This document shows, in pieces, positions 28,070-38,402 of a DNA stretch of 64,000 nt. How positions within the stretch are numbered: the first letter of the stretch is position 1; each line of letters opens with the position of its first letter. The notes below the pieces were generated by a model. It searched no databases. It saw only the letters and a program-made list of their open reading frames with translations, and was not told the DNA's origin. Source of the DNA: Powellomyces hirtus. Its lineage: Eukaryota; Chytridiomycota; Chytridiomycetes; Spizellomycetales; Powellomycetaceae. Both the position numbers and the translations under genes were made by a program. Where the stretch lies: NCBI GenBank assembly GCA_025526995.1, contig JAHLKG010000015.1:372001-436000 (forward strand), read 5' to 3'.

Positions 28070-28906
28070 TCAGCCCAAGACGTGTCCACACCATTCAACT
28101 TTGGGCACGGCCCAGACACATTTGGAAGGTTTGACATAGAGTTGATGTTCTTCGAGCTTCTTGAGGACTAGATCGACATGCTTCCGATGTTCCTTCAATG
28201 TCTTTGAGAAAATAAGGATGTCGTCAAGATATGAGTTAACGAAGTCATCGTAGTCTTTGTGGAAAATTTTGTTCATTAACCGTTGGAATGCGGCAGGAGC
28301 ATTGGTTAAGCCGAAAGGCATGACGAGGTATTCGAAATGACCAAATCTTGTACGTATGGCGGTCTTTTCCCGATCTTGTTTTCAGATGAGCAAGCGATGA
28401 TAGGCTTCCTTAATATCAATGAGACTGAAGTATTCGCATCCTTGAATTCGGTCGCGCATTTCACGGATGTTCGGAAGAGGTGTTCGATCTTTCTTTGTGA
28501 CGGAGTTGAGACCTCGATAGTCCCAACAAATATGTAATCCTCCATCTTTCTTCTTGGCGAAAACGACACTAGCTCCCCATGGGCTTGAGGGGTGCTGTAT
28601 CCATCCTTTCTCGAGCATCAGTTGAATTTGCTTTTTCAGTTCGGCTAATTCTTCCTTATTCATGTGGCGGAGAGGTTGCCAGACAGGTTCAGCACCTTCA
28701 ACGAGTTCAATTTGGAAATTATCTTCTCTCCGATCAGGTGGTAAGCCTTGCGGTTCCTTGAATAGAGTATCAACATACTTTTCCAGAGAATCTTTCAAGA
28801 GTTCAGGGTTTCCCTTAAACCGTTCAGGATCCTCCGAAATTTCGTTGAGAGCCAATCGGCATACAGTATTGTCTTCGAATTTATTTCGTCGCCAGGCTTT
28901 GTTGAA
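28070..28906 (-). pseudogene. Family B reverse transcriptase
   Basis: It carries WGASVVFAKKKDGG, FSLIDIKEAYHRLLI, then TGA (28384-28382), TRFGHFEYLVMPFGLTNAPAAF and the intact box YLDDILIFSK. It ends at TGA 28072-28070. All stops are consistent with CGA to TGA changes. Confidence 0.9.
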
Positions 28907-29473
28907 TCACTTAGATGTAACTTCGATCATTTGGATATTGCGATGAGTAGAGGCTTTGGTGAATGCAGATTGTTTCATAGGTGGAGTAGTGTCAAAGTGC
29001 GAGAGACAATTCCGAGGGAGAAAGTCTAATGGTTGCCATTTTCGTGATGTTCGTTCGCATTTGATGGTGACGGAGAGTGATGCGTTTGGTACCTGTGAAT
29101 GATTAGTAAAACAGAAAATAGGTTGTTTTTCATGTAAGTATTGTTCAGCATGAGTAAAGAGGTTCCAGAAAGGTGTTCCAATGATCGCATCGTATATAAG
29201 ATCGCTGACAAGCCATAGGATTCGTCCGACCATAAAAGGCGAACGAGATTCAATGTTCCAAAGTTCTAAAGGTTTGGAGACAACGGTATCTAGGAGAATT
29301 TGAGATTTTTTGTCGGCCAGAGTTATTTGTTGTGGTTCTGTAGGCCTAGTTTCGAATTTATGTTTTTTGGCAAAGGTCTTGTCGAGAAACATTCCCGTCG
29401 CTCTGCTATCGAATAATACTCGCGCAAATTTCTTTCCAATACGGCCATGTGCAATCCATAATCCGGTGGCCAA
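28907..29473 (-). pseudogene. Family B protease region
   Basis: The aspartic protease motif reads FDSRATGMFLD where the family has DSGATG. The codon AGA (29404-29402) replaces a Gly codon and would inactivate the enzyme. The frame ends at TGA 28909-28907, beyond which the RT frame continues in phase. Confidence 0.85.
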
Positions 29474-29755
29474 AGGTTTCCACGCATCTTGAACGGTAGG
29501 TAGATATGGAGGCCGAACAGAGCTACCGATAGGCTCTAACGACCGTTGAGAAAACCCACTTGTTGTTGTTGAGCATTAGCGACATCAACTGCGCTTTGGA
29601 TGGCTGCTTGCACTTGCGTGAAACAATTTGGTTTAACTGATTCTGCGTTGTATTGTCATTCGCCATTCCTTGCGCTTGGTTTTGGTTCTGATTGGATTGG
29701 CCTCGACCGCCTCGACCCAACCATTTCCGCGGCCTCGTTGTCCGGAGCCACCGCG
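29474..29755 (-). pseudogene. Family B gag-protease junction, frame-scrambled
   Basis: Gln/Asn-rich and Arg/Gly-rich coding-like stretches occur in different frames (GRGGRGQSNQNQNQAQG; VQAAIQSAVDVANAQQQQ). This implies at least two frameshifts after the gag stop. Confidence 0.6.
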
Positions 29756-30904
29756 TCAATTACCACGTTGTTGATTTCCGGTATTATACCAGCAGTCAGC
29801 GGACCAATGTCCCATACGATTGCAAATTGGGCAAGGAGTTGTTGGTACTTGACGTTGTTGACCGCGGCCTCTCAATTGGTAACCTTGTCTAGGATAATTG
29901 TACAGTGGTCTGTAGGTAATGAGGTTGCGGCTCACACCAGGTGGATATGGAATGAGGTTCAGATTGTTGAAGTCGTCCGTGAGGTTGTCAGTGTCGTCTA
30001 TTCCAGTTAGTCGAGGATTGGAATAAGGACTATATCGTGATTGTCCGCCTCGACCGCCTCGGCCACGACCGCCTCCATGACCGCGACCGGATCCGCCGCG
30101 CTCACGAGAGGATGTATTGAGAGGATTATTATCAGAAAATCCATGAACAACGAAAGCTTGTCGAGCAGCTTCTATGGCTTGCTGAATGGTAATGGGTGCA
30201 GCAGCTGCAGCGGCGAGGTTTTGGTTGATTTCGAAAGTATTGATCGCATTGTATAAATGGTGATCGATGATAGGGTTCTTAAGGAGATCTGTTTTAAAAA
30301 TACAAATAATATCAGCAGCAGGAATAGTAGCTTGTGTAGGATCAAGACGCAAAGCGGCATCAAGTTCATGACATTCATCTTGGAACTTTGTAACAAATTC
30401 CTCAAGTGAGTTCCCGAGAGCGAGATTGGTCAATCTAAGTTCGATCGCGTTGCGAAGATTGGGAGGGAAGAATTCGGTAATGAGGGCTGTTTGGAAAGCT
30501 GCCCAAGTGGCAGGTGCTCCTGCGGCAGAAGTAGTGTTGTACCATTCAAGAGCAGTACCCTTGAGGTAAGATTGGAGAGTGCCAACGTAGTCGGCCATGG
30601 GCAATGGTACGGCAGGAACTGCGGGAACAGGAGGAGGACCGACAACCGCAGGAATGGCCGGAGTAGCGAGAGCCCAATAAAAGTTACTGTGGGAAGTCAA
30701 AAACTCCTCTATCTTCTTGGCGGACTTGGTGCCATTGTATTCGGAGAGCTTAGCCTTTTGTGCGTCGAGAAGGGTCTTAGCTCGGTTAGGACAAGCGGGA
30801 ACTGCGGCAGCAACGACAGGAGCAGCGGCAATAACACCGGCAGTAACGGCGGTAACGATAGCAGCTTGTACAGTGGGAGTAAGTGCAGGGGGCATGTTGT
30901 TCAA
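29756..30904 (-). CDS. Family B Gag
   Basis: The frame has 382 codons and starts 45 bp inside the PBS/LTR boundary. It has an Ala/Pro-rich N-terminus, a Gag core (YVGTLQSYLKGTALEWYN, ALITEFFPPNLRNAIELRL), an Arg/Gly box (GGSGRGHGGGRGRGGRGG) and a CCHC knuckle (CPICNRMGHWSADC) near the end. It ends at TGA in a context where the RGG-like sequence continues, so the stop may be secondary. Confidence 0.9.
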   Translation of the reverse strand: MNNMPPALTPTVQAAIVTAVTAGVIAAAPVVAAAVPACPNRAKTLLDAQKAKLSEYNGTKSAKKIEEFLTSHSNFYWALATPAIPAVVGPPPVPAVPAVPLPMADYVGTLQSYLKGTALEWYNTTSAAGAPATWAAFQTALITEFFPPNLRNAIELRLTNLALGNSLEEFVTKFQDECHELDAALRLDPTQATIPAADIICIFKTDLLKNPIIDHHLYNAINTFEINQNLAAAAAAPITIQQAIEAARQAFVVHGFSDNNPLNTSSRERGGSGRGHGGGRGRGGRGGQSRYSPYSNPRLTGIDDTDNLTDDFNNLNLIPYPPGVSRNLITYRPLYNYPRQGYQLRGRGQQRQVPTTPCPICNRMGHWSADCWYNTGNQQRGN

Positions 30905-30935
30905 TTGGAGTGATCGTGATTGATGGTGCTAGTGT

Positions 30936-30950
30936 GGGGTGGTGCTACCA
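30936..30950 (-). promoter_or_regulatory. Family B primer-binding site
   Basis: The element strand reads TGGTAGCACCACCCC directly after the 5' LTR, identical to family A. It is an initiator tRNA-Met 3'-end type site. Confidence 0.75.
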
Positions 30951-31228
30951 TGTAACGTCAAAGGAAGCTTTGATAGTTGGTAGTAATAAATAGTGTGTAT
31001 TATAGTGTGTTGTAAGGTAACGAGCGGAGAAGGGCGACCAGCAGCTGACAGCTTTATATAATGCGTGTCAGGGTGGCGCAAAGTAATTTATCCGCGAGGC
31101 GCTTTATTGCCTATGAGTCAGGAGTCATGTGTATCACCGATGAACGGGTGGCCAGCCCGAACAAAGGATCGCGTATAACATAATCAGAAAGTCACAAAAA
31201 AGTATAAGAATATGAGGTTTCCCCGACA
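30951..31228 (-). repeat. Family B 5' LTR
   Basis: This is the 278-bp partner of 5315-5592, with about seven transition differences. The target duplication AATTC follows at 31229-31233. Confidence 0.95.
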
Positions 31229-31233
31229 AATTC

Positions 31234-31278
31234 CCAAATAGAAGACTAGACTCTGGCAACAGACCTAGTATTATTACA
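31234..31278 (+). mobile_element. Old solo LTR of family A, right part
   Basis: It continues 5085-5314 after element B and ends CTAGTATTATTACA. The target duplication CCTTT follows at 31279-31283. Confidence 0.9.
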
Positions 31279-32093
31279 CCTTTGATGGTACTTTGCTTAC
31301 CACTCTTTGTATACCTTGGGATAAATTCGTGTAGAATTTCCTTTAAATTGACGGCTCTTACAAAAAATAATTCTTTTTGTTAAAATGGCTTGATAAGATA
31401 TATATTCACATTTCGACATGCTAAGAGAAAAAGTAAGGTGTACAAGGGGCATACATCTGTTGCTGATTGAACATATTATCTCTGGAAATATCCAAAAGAG
31501 GTAAACCTTCAGAAGGCTACGGCTGAAAGTTGTACCAGATTTTTAAAAATCAATCCCCTTTCCTTTCTTCTTGGAAGGTTTATCAGAAAGTGCGAGAGGG
31601 AAAGATAACCGGCAAGAAAGGTCATGACAATAAAGAACTATCCTTTGTTTGATTTGGCATACTTGTCTTATAATCTCTAGCACGTTTGCAAGGCTCTCCG
31701 CTACCAAATACATCTTGTTCCTATTGATTCAAATGGGCAGCAAGAAAGGACCGATCTTGATGGCAAGGTACAAAGCGTGAAACGAATAAACCTCGTACAC
31801 AGTATCTTCCTCCCCTAAAAAGTGCACCGCCAGCTTTGCAAATACTTCTTGTCTTGAGTCGAATTCCGTGTCATCCTGTTTATGATATGCGATGCACTTT
31901 CCATAAATCTTGTCTTGTCAGCCGCCTTGTGCAGGGTGTCGGCCTTCAGGGACTTGATTTCAAAAGAGGCAACCCCACAATCTCAGGCGCAGATTTCTTT
32001 AGTAAGTTGTGTGTGCAGATCAGAGCGCTTATTGTTATACTCCATTGGGAAATTGTTAATGATAGTTAAACTTTCTTTGTCGAGCAGTCGTAA
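31279..32093 (+). repeat. Local tandem repeat unit 1, left part
   Basis: It is nearly identical to 41972-42785 and 45029-45842. On the minus strand it holds decayed 3' coding sequence of the resident gene (VASFEIKS and the segment that follows). It is interrupted by element A' at CGTAA. Confidence 0.9.
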
Positions 32094-32369
32094 TGTAATG
32101 AGGCGTGGCTCGCCAGCCTAAGCCTAGATACACGTCGGGAAGGGCCCCGCGCGAGATGGATGCTAGCGTCAGCATCCCGAAGGGTACTAGACCTCAGGGA
32201 TGGCCACGGATGGCCATCACGTGACCAGGACCGCCTCGCGGTCCAGAAGAAAAGTAGGAATACTCCGACGAGGGGGGTATTCAGGACTTAGAGATCTTAC
32301 AGTAGAATTAGACATAGGGAATTCCCGAATAGAAGACTAGACTCTGGCAACGGACCTAGTATTATTACA
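32094..32369 (+). repeat. Family A' 5' LTR
   Basis: It runs from TGTAATGAGGCGTGG to CTAGTATTATTACA and is 276 bp long. Confidence 0.95.
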
Positions 32370-32384
32370 TGGTAGCACCACCCC
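32370..32384 (+). promoter_or_regulatory. Family A' primer-binding site
   Basis: TGGTAGCACCACCCC lies directly after the LTR and is an initiator tRNA-Met 3'-end type site. Confidence 0.75.
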
Positions 32385-32397
32385 GTAGACGACAACA

Positions 32398-33609
32398 ATG
32401 GCACGTAGCACCAGGAACAGCCCAATGGCAGTAGGAGAACCCGAAGTCGACACACCGACCGACAACCCCGTCGCAATGTTGGCTGCACAATTGGCAGAGA
32501 CCCAACGTCTACTGCAGGAACAGATCGCAATGGGAGAGGCCCGCTTCGAAGCTCTCCTCTCAAGGATTCCGACTCCAGTCCAACCAGCGGTTGCAACACC
32601 GCACGTCAACATCATCCTGGCAGAAGAACACCATGCACGAATGCAAGCCGAGAAGGAACGCCGCGAGAACCTTCGCAAGCAGCTGACACACTTTGACAGA
32701 AAAGGGAACAGTGAAGAAATGGTGTCGAAGGTCGATGAGTTCTTGAAGGTCCACACGCGCTACCTTGAGGCAACCGACTTCAGGACGGACCACCGGGACG
32801 TCAACCACATCTCGGGGTACCTCAAGGAAACCGCCGACAAATGGTGGCAAATGCTCAGAGATGCCGGCGACCAGCCCACGACATTGGAAGAATTCACGAG
32901 GATCCTCCGCACCCGCTTCTACCCCGCCAACTTACGAAACACCGTAGAAGCAAAGATGAAGCGGCTGGTTTTCACCAATAGCATATCGGAGTATATCGCC
33001 AAGTTCAATACCCTTCGGGCCCAGATCGCGATGCTCAACGACAAGGAGCGGCTTACCCCAAGGCAAGAACGTGACTATTTCTTGACGGGATTCTCGACCA
33101 ACCATGTCGGCCAGCGCATTCGGGACCACTGCTATGCCGCAATCATGAGGAATAATGGCGCCAAGATCCCGATCACCGAGCTACAGAACGAAGCTCTACT
33201 ATGCTACAGGATTCGAGGCTATGCGGATGATGTCGCACGGGTAACCCCCGACGAGAGAAGACGTCAGTACGCTGCAGTCCAGCCGGCTCAGGTACATCGA
33301 GGGAACTATCAAGCACGAGAAAGGGGACGCCACACCCCCTATGGCTCAGGTCGTCCCACACGCGGTATGGACAACTACCATGGGATTTCACGCCGTGAGC
33401 GCACCATCTACGACGAACGTCGTGAGCGCAACGAATGTTTCAACTGCGGGGGCAAGGGGCATTACGCCCGTGGGTGCCCAGCAAGTAAAGGTAAAACCGG
33501 TGAGCATAGGACGTTTGCCGCCCCTGTAGAGATCACCGAAGGGTCCGGAGACGAGGCGGCCAGCGACGGGGGCTCAGTCAACAGCTCGGACTTTCGCCCC
33601 GGGTGCTGA
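32398..33609 (+). CDS. Family A' Gag
   Basis: The protein has 403 residues, with the same layout as copy A and the CCHC knuckle CFNCGGKGHYARGC. The TGA at 33607-33609 overlaps the -1 pol frame. The overlap reads CGC-CCC-GGG-TGC-TGA, and a P-site slip on the C run would enter pol. Confidence 0.9.
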   Translation: MARSTRNSPMAVGEPEVDTPTDNPVAMLAAQLAETQRLLQEQIAMGEARFEALLSRIPTPVQPAVATPHVNIILAEEHHARMQAEKERRENLRKQLTHFDRKGNSEEMVSKVDEFLKVHTRYLEATDFRTDHRDVNHISGYLKETADKWWQMLRDAGDQPTTLEEFTRILRTRFYPANLRNTVEAKMKRLVFTNSISEYIAKFNTLRAQIAMLNDKERLTPRQERDYFLTGFSTNHVGQRIRDHCYAAIMRNNGAKIPITELQNEALLCYRIRGYADDVARVTPDERRRQYAAVQPAQVHRGNYQARERGRHTPYGSGRPTRGMDNYHGISRRERTIYDERRERNECFNCGGKGHYARGCPASKGKTGEHRTFAAPVEITEGSGDEAASDGGSVNSSDFRPGC

Positions 33610-36386
33610 ACGCTTGCACCGTCTCAGTACCCCAACCCCGGATGCAAGACAAGATCCCCACAGACAGACCGGGACCCCGCATTCACAGGAAGACATTCGT
33701 GGTCCACGGGAAGGGACAAGGGCACTTTGCCCGCATCCTAATTGACACCGGATGTAACACCCTGATCATCAGCGACACTTGGGCCGCCAAACACGGCCTC
33801 CGGACCTACACCTCTCCAACTCCGCTGGAGGTCCGGTGGGGCGACAGGGCGGGAAACTACGGGACAACAAAGATGACCTGTGGGGACCTCTCGGTGTTCA
33901 CCGAGGAGAAGATCACCTACCGGGAGGATACCGTACCGTTCATGGTCGCGCCGATCAGGGTCGATGCCATACTGGGCTTGCCATTCATATTGGGGCTGGA
34001 CGTCCGAGGGCTTTTCGACCAAGAGGGCTTTCCAACAATGACATTCTACCACGACGGCCAGACCCTCAGCCTTCGAGCCAAATCGACCAACCGCCACTGG
34101 GAAGCACCGTCCGAGTGCGCTGCCCGCCTACTCTCCCCACGAGAGGTACGGCCCCGCAGATTCCAGCCGGCAAAGCCAGCACTCAATGCAGAGGGAATCT
34201 ACACAGCCAAGCAATGGAAACGCTTGATGAAGAAGGGCGAGATCACTGGAGTTTTCGAGGTACACATTGTAGATGCGATGCCAGTCGCAGAGGCTCAATT
34301 TGTACGGAGGGTCGACGCCAAGAAAAGGGCAATCTTGGAGGAACGACGCCACACCAACACTGAAGCCAAGGCGGCAGATCAAGAAGACCCGCTAGAGGTG
34401 CTGGCAGCTGACCATCCACTCCGACTGACCCTCGAGAAATACATCACGACGCTATTCACCGAGCAGTCAGGCATGCCTCCGGACCGAGGCGAGGACAATT
34501 TCACCATTTGGCTCAAACCCGGCTCGAAGCCCGTGATGCAGCCACTCCGGCATTTGAGCCCTGACGAACTGGACGAGCTCGGCCAGCAGATGCAGCGTTT
34601 AATGGACAAGGGTTGGATCTCACACTCTCACAGTCCGTGGGGCGCGCCCGTCCTATTTGCCCCAAAGAAGGACGGCGGCCTACGCTGCTGCATTGACTAC
34701 CGGGCACTGAACAAGATGACTCACAAGGATGCCACGCCACTTCCGAACCTCTCGGAGCTGCGCGACAGACTTGTCAACATGCGGGTATTCACCGCGATCG
34801 ACATCCGCAACGCGTACCACTGCATCGTGATCCGACCGGAAGATAGGGAGAAAACAGCGTTCCGAACACGTTTTGGACATCTCGAATACAATGTTCTACC
34901 TTTCGGCTTAACTAATGCACCTGCTACATTCCAGCGACTAACCAACAAGCTCTTGGGCGACAAGTACGACGCCTACGTGATCTCATACCTCGACGATATT
35001 CTCATATTCAGCACCGACATGAGTTCGCACATTCAGCACGTCGACGAGGTCCTCAAGACCTTGACGGAACATCGCCTCCACGTCAAACCTAGCAAATGTC
35101 AATGGGCGGTTGACGAAGTCGAGTTCTGCGGCCACCGAGTCGGCAAGGATGGCCTGAGTATCGCCCCCTCCAAGGTGACCGCGGTCCGGGAACGACCTCG
35201 CCCGACCAACTCCCTGGAGCTCCTTAGCTTCATGGGCCTCGTCAACTATGTCAAGGAATACATCCCCGTGTATGCACAGATTGCCCTACCCCTAATGAAT
35301 CTGCAATCCGGCAACCGCCCATGGCAGTGGGGTGACGAGGAAGATCGAACGTTCAATCGTTTAAAGGAATTATGCTCCTCGGCACCCACCCTAGCGTACT
35401 TCGACCCGGCGCTCGACACCTACTTGTTCACGGACGCATCGGGCTACGCCTACGGCGGATGGCTGGCACAGCCGGCCAAAGGGGATTTCCCTTACCCTCA
35501 CCCACTACCAACCACCAAATCAGGCTTAGCCAACCTCCAGCAACTTTGTCCGGTGACATACTACTCCCGCAAGATGCAACCCGCCGCGACTCGATACCCC
35601 GTGCATGAACAAGAACTACTGGGATTAGTCAAATCCATACGCGCCAACCGCCATTACCTCATCAGCCGCCCATTCCATGCGTTTGTTGATCACAAATCCC
35701 TGATCTACCTCCAGGAACAACCCCACCTGTCACGTCGCCAAGCAGGCTGGGTTGAGTTCCTCCAACAGTTCGATTTCTCAGTGGAATACCTCCCCGGCAC
35801 ATGGAATTCGATCGCCGACTTCCTCAGTTGCGACCCGACTTACGCCCCCAAGTGTGCAACCTGCCAGGCCAAGATCGACGTGGTCACCGCCATTGTGCAG
35901 ACGGAGAAGCCCGTCCCAACGCACATGCCTACCAATGCGGACTGGACCCAAGCGCTCGCATCGGATGATTTCGGCCAAAACATCTTACTAACCATCAACA
36001 GTCCCCCGGAGAACCTATCCGGCCATTCACGCCGATTCCGGACAGTGGACTTCCCTCCGCACCGATTCTTGATGTACCATGACCGTCAGTACGTCCCCGA
36101 CAGCTTGCGGGGGCCACTCCTTCAGATTCATCACGACTTCCTCGCAAACGGTGGCCACTCCGGTGTCCAACGGACGCTTGCCAAACTTCTGGAGTCGTAC
36201 TACTGGCCCCACATGGAGCGTGATGTGTACCAATATGTCCGCACCTGCCCTACCTGCCAACGTCACAAGCGAACCGTGCCGATCGGTTTCCTCCGCAGCT
36301 TACCGATCCCCGACGCCCGTTGGCAACAAATCGGCATGGATATATTCTTCCCCATGTCAGGCTCTAAGGGGAGGAACCTCGGGTAG
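33603..36386 (+). CDS. Family A' protease, RT, RNase H and integrase N-terminus
   Basis: The frame has 927 codons. The protease motif IDTGCN has its Asp at about 48. RT contains FTAIDIRNAYH and YLDDILIF (about 462), and RNase H contains YLFTDASGYAYGGW. The integrase HHCC finger is complete (IHHDFLANGGHSG, CPTCQRH, about 840-885), followed by the first catalytic Asp (GMDIFFPM). It ends at TAG 36384-36386 in the same place as copy A. It has no ATG of its own at the 5' end, as expected for a frameshift product. Confidence 0.9.
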   Translation: MLNACTVSVPQPRMQDKIPTDRPGPRIHRKTFVVHGKGQGHFARILIDTGCNTLIISDTWAAKHGLRTYTSPTPLEVRWGDRAGNYGTTKMTCGDLSVFTEEKITYREDTVPFMVAPIRVDAILGLPFILGLDVRGLFDQEGFPTMTFYHDGQTLSLRAKSTNRHWEAPSECAARLLSPREVRPRRFQPAKPALNAEGIYTAKQWKRLMKKGEITGVFEVHIVDAMPVAEAQFVRRVDAKKRAILEERRHTNTEAKAADQEDPLEVLAADHPLRLTLEKYITTLFTEQSGMPPDRGEDNFTIWLKPGSKPVMQPLRHLSPDELDELGQQMQRLMDKGWISHSHSPWGAPVLFAPKKDGGLRCCIDYRALNKMTHKDATPLPNLSELRDRLVNMRVFTAIDIRNAYHCIVIRPEDREKTAFRTRFGHLEYNVLPFGLTNAPATFQRLTNKLLGDKYDAYVISYLDDILIFSTDMSSHIQHVDEVLKTLTEHRLHVKPSKCQWAVDEVEFCGHRVGKDGLSIAPSKVTAVRERPRPTNSLELLSFMGLVNYVKEYIPVYAQIALPLMNLQSGNRPWQWGDEEDRTFNRLKELCSSAPTLAYFDPALDTYLFTDASGYAYGGWLAQPAKGDFPYPHPLPTTKSGLANLQQLCPVTYYSRKMQPAATRYPVHEQELLGLVKSIRANRHYLISRPFHAFVDHKSLIYLQEQPHLSRRQAGWVEFLQQFDFSVEYLPGTWNSIADFLSCDPTYAPKCATCQAKIDVVTAIVQTEKPVPTHMPTNADWTQALASDDFGQNILLTINSPPENLSGHSRRFRTVDFPPHRFLMYHDRQYVPDSLRGPLLQIHHDFLANGGHSGVQRTLAKLLESYYWPHMERDVYQYVRTCPTCQRHKRTVPIGFLRSLPIPDARWQQIGMDIFFPMSGSKGRNLG

Positions 36387-37531
36387 AGCCCGACGTGACG
36401 AAGAACCCTCCGCACCACACCGGCGAGAGACTGACCAAGACGGCAGACGCCGTACTCCTCATCGTTGACTACCTTTCATGCCGCGTGATACTCCTACCTA
36501 CTAACACACGTGCTACAGCTCAGGAGACGGCTCAACTCTTTCTGGAACAGGCATTTCGCCACACGGGGTTACCTTACACCATCGTGAGCGATCGGGACCC
36601 CAAGTGGCTATCGGAATTCTGGCGGTACCTCATGCAGGCACTCGACGTCAAGCAAGAACTCTCGTCGGCACCACACCAACAGACCGACGGCAAGGTGGAG
36701 AACGCCATCAAGACAATCAAGGGAATCATGGGCCCCTTTCTCGACTATGCGGGCTCCAACTGGAAGAGTTTACTCCCCACACTCGAGTACAACTACAACC
36801 GAACGCCGCAGACATCGACGGGACTATCCCCTTTCGAGATTGACCTAGGCCGCGTTCCCCGGGTACCGAACCAATGGGTAGCACCTAACCCCGGAGATAT
36901 GATAAGGCAATCGGCACAAACCGCCGTGGAGAGACGGGTTAAGGAATTCGCCGACGTGAGTCGCATCGTGCAGCAACGGCTCCGAGATGCACAGGACCAG
37001 CAGGCAAAGTACTACGACCGGAAGAAGCACACGGAAGCATACCGAGAGGGTGACAAGGTCTTACTCCATCGTGGGGGTATTGCAATTACCAGCGTCACCA
37101 CAAGGAACAAAAAGCTGGCTGAGCAATGGATTGGGCTACTCACAGTACGCGGCAAGGGGCCGCATCCTGACACCTACGAGCTCGAACAACCCAAGGGGTT
37201 CACCGGGTTGCACCCAGTCTTTCATGTCAGCATTCTGAGACGTTACCATGACCCGGGCGGTACCCCGTACAGACAGGTCACCGCTCCGCCTGAGCCCGAG
37301 AAGGACGAAGACGGTCAGGAGACCTACCAAGTGGACAAGATCCTAAATGCCAGATGGCACAGGAACACCGAGCAGTTCTTAGTCAAGTGGACAGGTTACG
37401 ACAGCACCCAGAACACGTGGGAGCCGTATGCACATGTGAAGGGGACGACCGCACTGGAAGAATGGCTCCGGGAGCACCCCGGAGAGGACCGCGGCCAAAG
37501 GCTAGCAGCCAGGCGACGTAAGAGAACCTAG
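36368..37531 (+). CDS. Family A' integrase core C-terminal part with chromodomain
   Basis: It is open in the -1 frame relative to the preceding segment, with which it overlaps over 36368-36386 (AAG-GGG-AGG). It carries IVSDRDPKWL, QQTDGKVENAIKTIK, the GPY/F-like module, and the chromodomain YQVDKILNARW with LVKWTGYDSTQNTWEP. The stop is at 37529-37531. Confidence 0.85.
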   Translation, partial: GEEPRVEPDVTKNPPHHTGERLTKTADAVLLIVDYLSCRVILLPTNTRATAQETAQLFLEQAFRHTGLPYTIVSDRDPKWLSEFWRYLMQALDVKQELSSAPHQQTDGKVENAIKTIKGIMGPFLDYAGSNWKSLLPTLEYNYNRTPQTSTGLSPFEIDLGRVPRVPNQWVAPNPGDMIRQSAQTAVERRVKEFADVSRIVQQRLRDAQDQQAKYYDRKKHTEAYREGDKVLLHRGGIAITSVTTRNKKLAEQWIGLLTVRGKGPHPDTYELEQPKGFTGLHPVFHVSILRRYHDPGGTPYRQVTAPPEPEKDEDGQETYQVDKILNARWHRNTEQFLVKWTGYDSTQNTWEPYAHVKGTTALEEWLREHPGEDRGQRLAARRRKRT

Positions 37532-37589
37532 ATAGCGAGCTGTACCGTAAATTAACAAGAGAGATGCTACTTGAGGTAGAGGACATTAT

Positions 37590-38402
37590 AGTGCGAGATT
37601 CCGGCATTGTTGGACGATGGCCGGAGGCTGCTGGGCAGCATACCTCGCTGGGCGAGATGCTGGCATCGTTGGACGATGGCCGAAGGCTGCTGGGCAGCAT
37701 ACCTCACTGGGTGAGATGCCGGGATCGCTGGGCGATGAGCCGACGGCTGCCGATGCAAGGTGACCGGCACCAGATTTGCATGGCGGCGTACCTCGAGACC
37801 CGCGGGGACCATGGCCGTGGTACATACCTACACGAAGAGGAAGAGAAGGGCTTTGGCCAAGATACCGGCATCGTTTGACGATGGGCTGAAGGCCGCTGGG
37901 CGGCATACCTCACTGGGTGAGAAGGGTGATGCTGGGCATCGACCGGCTGTCGATGCAAGGTGACCGGCACCAGATTTGCATGGCAGCGTACCTCGAGACC
38001 TGCGGGGACCATGGCCGTAGTACATACCCACGCAAAGGGGAAGAGAAGGACTTCGGCCAAGATACCGGCATCGTTTGATGATGGGCCAAAGGTCGCTGGG
38101 CGACATACCTCGCTGGACGAGATGCCGGGATCGCTGGGTGATGAGCCGAAGACTGCGAGGCAGTAGACCTCACGAGGTGAGATGCCGGCATCGTTGGACG
38201 ATGGCTGAAGACTGCGAGGCAGTAGATCTCACAAGGTGAGATGCTGGCATTGTTGGATGATGGCCGAAGGCTGCTGGGCAGTATATCTTGCTGGGCGAGA
38301 TGCCGGGATCGCTGGGCGATGAGCCGAAGACTGCGAGGCAGTAGACCTCACTAGGTGAGATACCGGCATCGTTGGACGATGGCCGGGGAACCGCTGGGCG
38401 GT
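37590..38402. repeat. Array of tiny covarying hairpins in family A (copy A')
   Basis: It is the reverse-complement counterpart of 14093-14905, with the same net length. Examples are ACCGC-TGG-GCGGT at 38390-38402 and the ATCGT/ACGAT and GTCGC/GCGAC-type stems. Some stems here carry single changes that weaken pairing (for instance CATTG-TTGGATGATG), so conservation is not absolute. Confidence 0.85.

Larger units (their letters stand above)
5315..31228 (-). mobile_element. Family B Ty3/Gypsy chromodomain retrotransposon, interrupted by elements A and C
   Basis: The 278-bp LTRs (5315-5592 and 30951-31228) bound the element. The TSD AATTC is at 5310-5314 and 31229-31233. On the minus strand the order is 5' LTR, PBS, gag, protease, RT, RNase H, integrase, chromodomain and 3' LTR. 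Subtracting A and C with their duplications leaves about 6.03 kb, a normal Ty3 length. It is decayed: it has several in-frame stops, a damaged protease motif and frameshifts between gag and protease. The LTRs differ at about 7 positions, all transitions by eye. It is the oldest complete insertion of the nest. Confidence 0.95.
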
